From: a virus
Strand: one strand, 5' to 3'
Length of the DNA: 61,592 bases
Virus record (IMG/VR): IMGVR_UViG_3300044629_000651
Location: 1 to 61,592 of that record
A model generated the notes under the pieces. The model was not told the DNA's origin. It was given only the letters and a program-made list of their open reading frames with translations, and searched no databases. Below, in pieces: positions 60,645-61,592 of this stretch; position 1 is the stretch's first letter, and every line of letters begins with the position of its first letter. The position numbers were made by a program, and so were the translations under genes.

Positions 60645-60771
60645 CGGCTTGTTCCTTGATCTTCATTGCCAGCGGGTAGAGGCCCATCTTCGTCGGAGTT
60701 TCACCAAGCAGTTGCAGCAGGGTGTTCACTTCGATGACGGAGAGGTTGAGAGTGATGGGGAGGTTGTCCAT
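60613..60771 (-). CDS. Small hypothetical protein (52 aa)
   Basis: ATG 60769-60771 to TAG 60613-60615; overlaps the lipoprotein start by 32 nt and the previous gene's stop by one base. Helical (LSVIEVNTLLQLLGETPTKMGLYPLAMKIKEQA). Supported by tight packing. Unrecognised. Confidence 0.55.
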   Translation of the reverse strand: MDNLPITLNLSVIEVNTLLQLLGETPTKMGLYPLAMKIKEQADAQVPAPAAE

Positions 60772-60974
60772 TACAGCCCCCACACCGCATTGGCGATAGC
60801 CACTACCTTCGGGGCTTGGCCGGTGAGGTCATCGCCTTGCGCGAGAACATGACGGTGGTAAGAACGGGAAAGTTCAACATCATCTTCCTTGATGATCGTC
60901 GCGGTGCGGACTTGGATGTTGTTGCCGACTACTTCGATCAAATCGACTTCTTGCGACTTCGTGAGCGTGGTCAT
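60771..60974 (-). CDS. Small hypothetical protein (67 aa)
   Basis: AAGGAAA precedes ATG 60972-60974, 18 nt downstream of the tail fibre stop. Acidic, beta-rich (EVVGNNIQVRTATIIKEDDVELSRSYHRHVLAQG). Unrecognised; likely late and possibly fibre-associated. Confidence 0.55.
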   Translation of the reverse strand: MTTLTKSQEVDLIEVVGNNIQVRTATIIKEDDVELSRSYHRHVLAQGDDLTGQAPKVVAIANAVWGL

Positions 60975-60992
60975 GATTTGGTTTCCTTATAA

Positions 60993-61592
60993 TTAGACGC
61001 GGTAAGTGCAGGTAAAACCGAATGCTGTAGTGCTCGCAATATCGGTGACGGTTATGTATGCCCCTCCACCACCATTGCTCTTATCCACAATCAGGCGCAT
61101 ATAGGTGGTGTTCCCAACAGCAAGACAAGATATTTGCGTTTGTGCGGATGGATATGTAATCCCTGTTTGCCCAGCTACAGGCCCAACCGTGACAGATAGG
61201 GTTGCGTTATTAACCGTGAATGGCAGCCCACCAACGACCACGTTTCCTGCCATTGCGCCATCTTTTGCGGTAATGGTTACAGTGCCAGACACTGTGACTA
61301 CATTGCCTACTTTGGTGTATATCCCCGCCCTAGTGCCATAAGTCTGTGTTCCTGCCGTGGTTTCGCCTATCAGCGTAGGAGTCCAAGTCCCTTCCTCATA
61401 GTCGCTCAGCACCTCACTCGTCACCGTGCCGCTACCATTGGCAGTAGCAGAGAAGTCGATGCCTTGGCCGGATGCCATGACAATGTTGTCGCCAACATAC
61501 AGCTTCTTCGCCACCGCCAAACCGCCCGCCGTCTTGAGCGATGCTGCGGTGGTGCTGGTGGCGTCGGTTGCGTCGGTGACTGAGGTGATGCC
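60993..61592 (-). CDS. Tail fibre / receptor-binding structural protein, C-terminal part (continues across contig junction)
   Basis: The frame is open from the right edge to TAA 60993-60995. It ends FGFTCTYRV and includes TWTPTLIGETTAGTQTYG, typical of distal fibre domains. If the ends overlap, this is residues 331-474 of the fibre that begins at 989; the 55-residue overlap is shared with the left-end copy. Confidence 0.75.
   Translation of the reverse strand, partial: GITSVTDATDATSTTAASLKTAGGLAVAKKLYVGDNIVMASGQGIDFSATANGSGTVTSEVLSDYEEGTWTPTLIGETTAGTQTYGTRAGIYTKVGNVVTVSGTVTITAKDGAMAGNVVVGGLPFTVNNATLSVTVGPVAGQTGITYPSAQTQISCLAVGNTTYMRLIVDKSNGGGGAYITVTDIASTTAFGFTCTYRV
61429..61592. repeat. Terminal near-identical overlap, right copy
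   Basis: Duplicates bases 1-164 with one difference (G at 61466 versus T at 38). That difference changes one codon (AAA Lys to CAA Gln on the coding strand), so it may reflect strain variation or a sequencing error as well as a true repeat. Confidence 0.8.

Noticed and set aside
1-61592. Integrase, repressor or attachment site for lysogeny
   Set aside because: No tyrosine or serine recombinase motifs and no CI-like repressor were seen on either strand; the phage is probably virulent.

Overview
The window looks like an essentially complete genome of a tailed bacteriophage of about 61.4 kb (unique length 61,428 bp). Bases 1-164 recur at 61429-61592 with one mismatch. Joining the ends there turns the two broken pieces of a tail-fibre gene into one uninterrupted 474-codon frame, so the contig is best read as a circular map. 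The P22-type portal, tail-adaptor and nozzle proteins, large internal virion proteins and lack of a tail tape measure point to a short-tailed (podovirus-like) phage. Nested Rz/Rz1-type spanins, Shine-Dalgarno sites, sigma70-like promoters and the GC-rich sequence point to a Gram-negative proteobacterial host; the genus cannot be told. I see no integrase, repressor, RNA polymerase or tRNA, so a virulent life cycle using host RNA polymerase is the simplest reading.

There are two transcriptional arms. The minus-strand (late) arm starts at a promoter near 12.07 kb and runs down through zinc-ribbon protein, small terminase, GIY-YIG endonuclease, large terminase, portal, a GroES-like co-chaperonin, scaffold, decoration and major capsid proteins to the tail fibre. 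It crosses the contig junction and continues through small proteins, a transglutaminase-like protease, tail adaptor, a lysis cassette (holin candidates, M15 endolysin, Rz/Rz1), nozzle, and internal virion proteins that end in a 2636-residue polyvalent protein at 38.63 kb. The plus-strand (early) arm starts at a sigma70 promoter at 12.34 kb and ends at 38.60 kb, where a bidirectional terminator separates the convergent arms.

The plus arm begins with a few small genes and a roughly 0.9 kb gene-free, AT-rich, palindrome-bearing stretch (possible origin). Next comes a roughly 600-nt ORF-free region packed with nested hairpins, which I interpret as a large ornate noncoding RNA. It is followed by a 773-residue acidic protein, an M20-like metallopeptidase with a full set of metal-ligand residues, and a train of mostly tiny overlapping genes (18.5-27.3 kb) including a DUF932 protein and dUTPase. 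The replication block (27.3-38.4 kb) holds family A DNA polymerase, a Cas4/RecB-like nuclease, VRR-NUC nuclease, SNF2-type helicase, a putative DNA-binding protein and a primase-helicase.

The most unusual feature is in the polymerase gene. A 288-codon intein lies between motifs B and C, and inside it, in the +1 frame, is an intact 205-residue HNH homing endonuclease. Two relatives of that endonuclease sit within 3 kb, each overlapping the genes on both sides.
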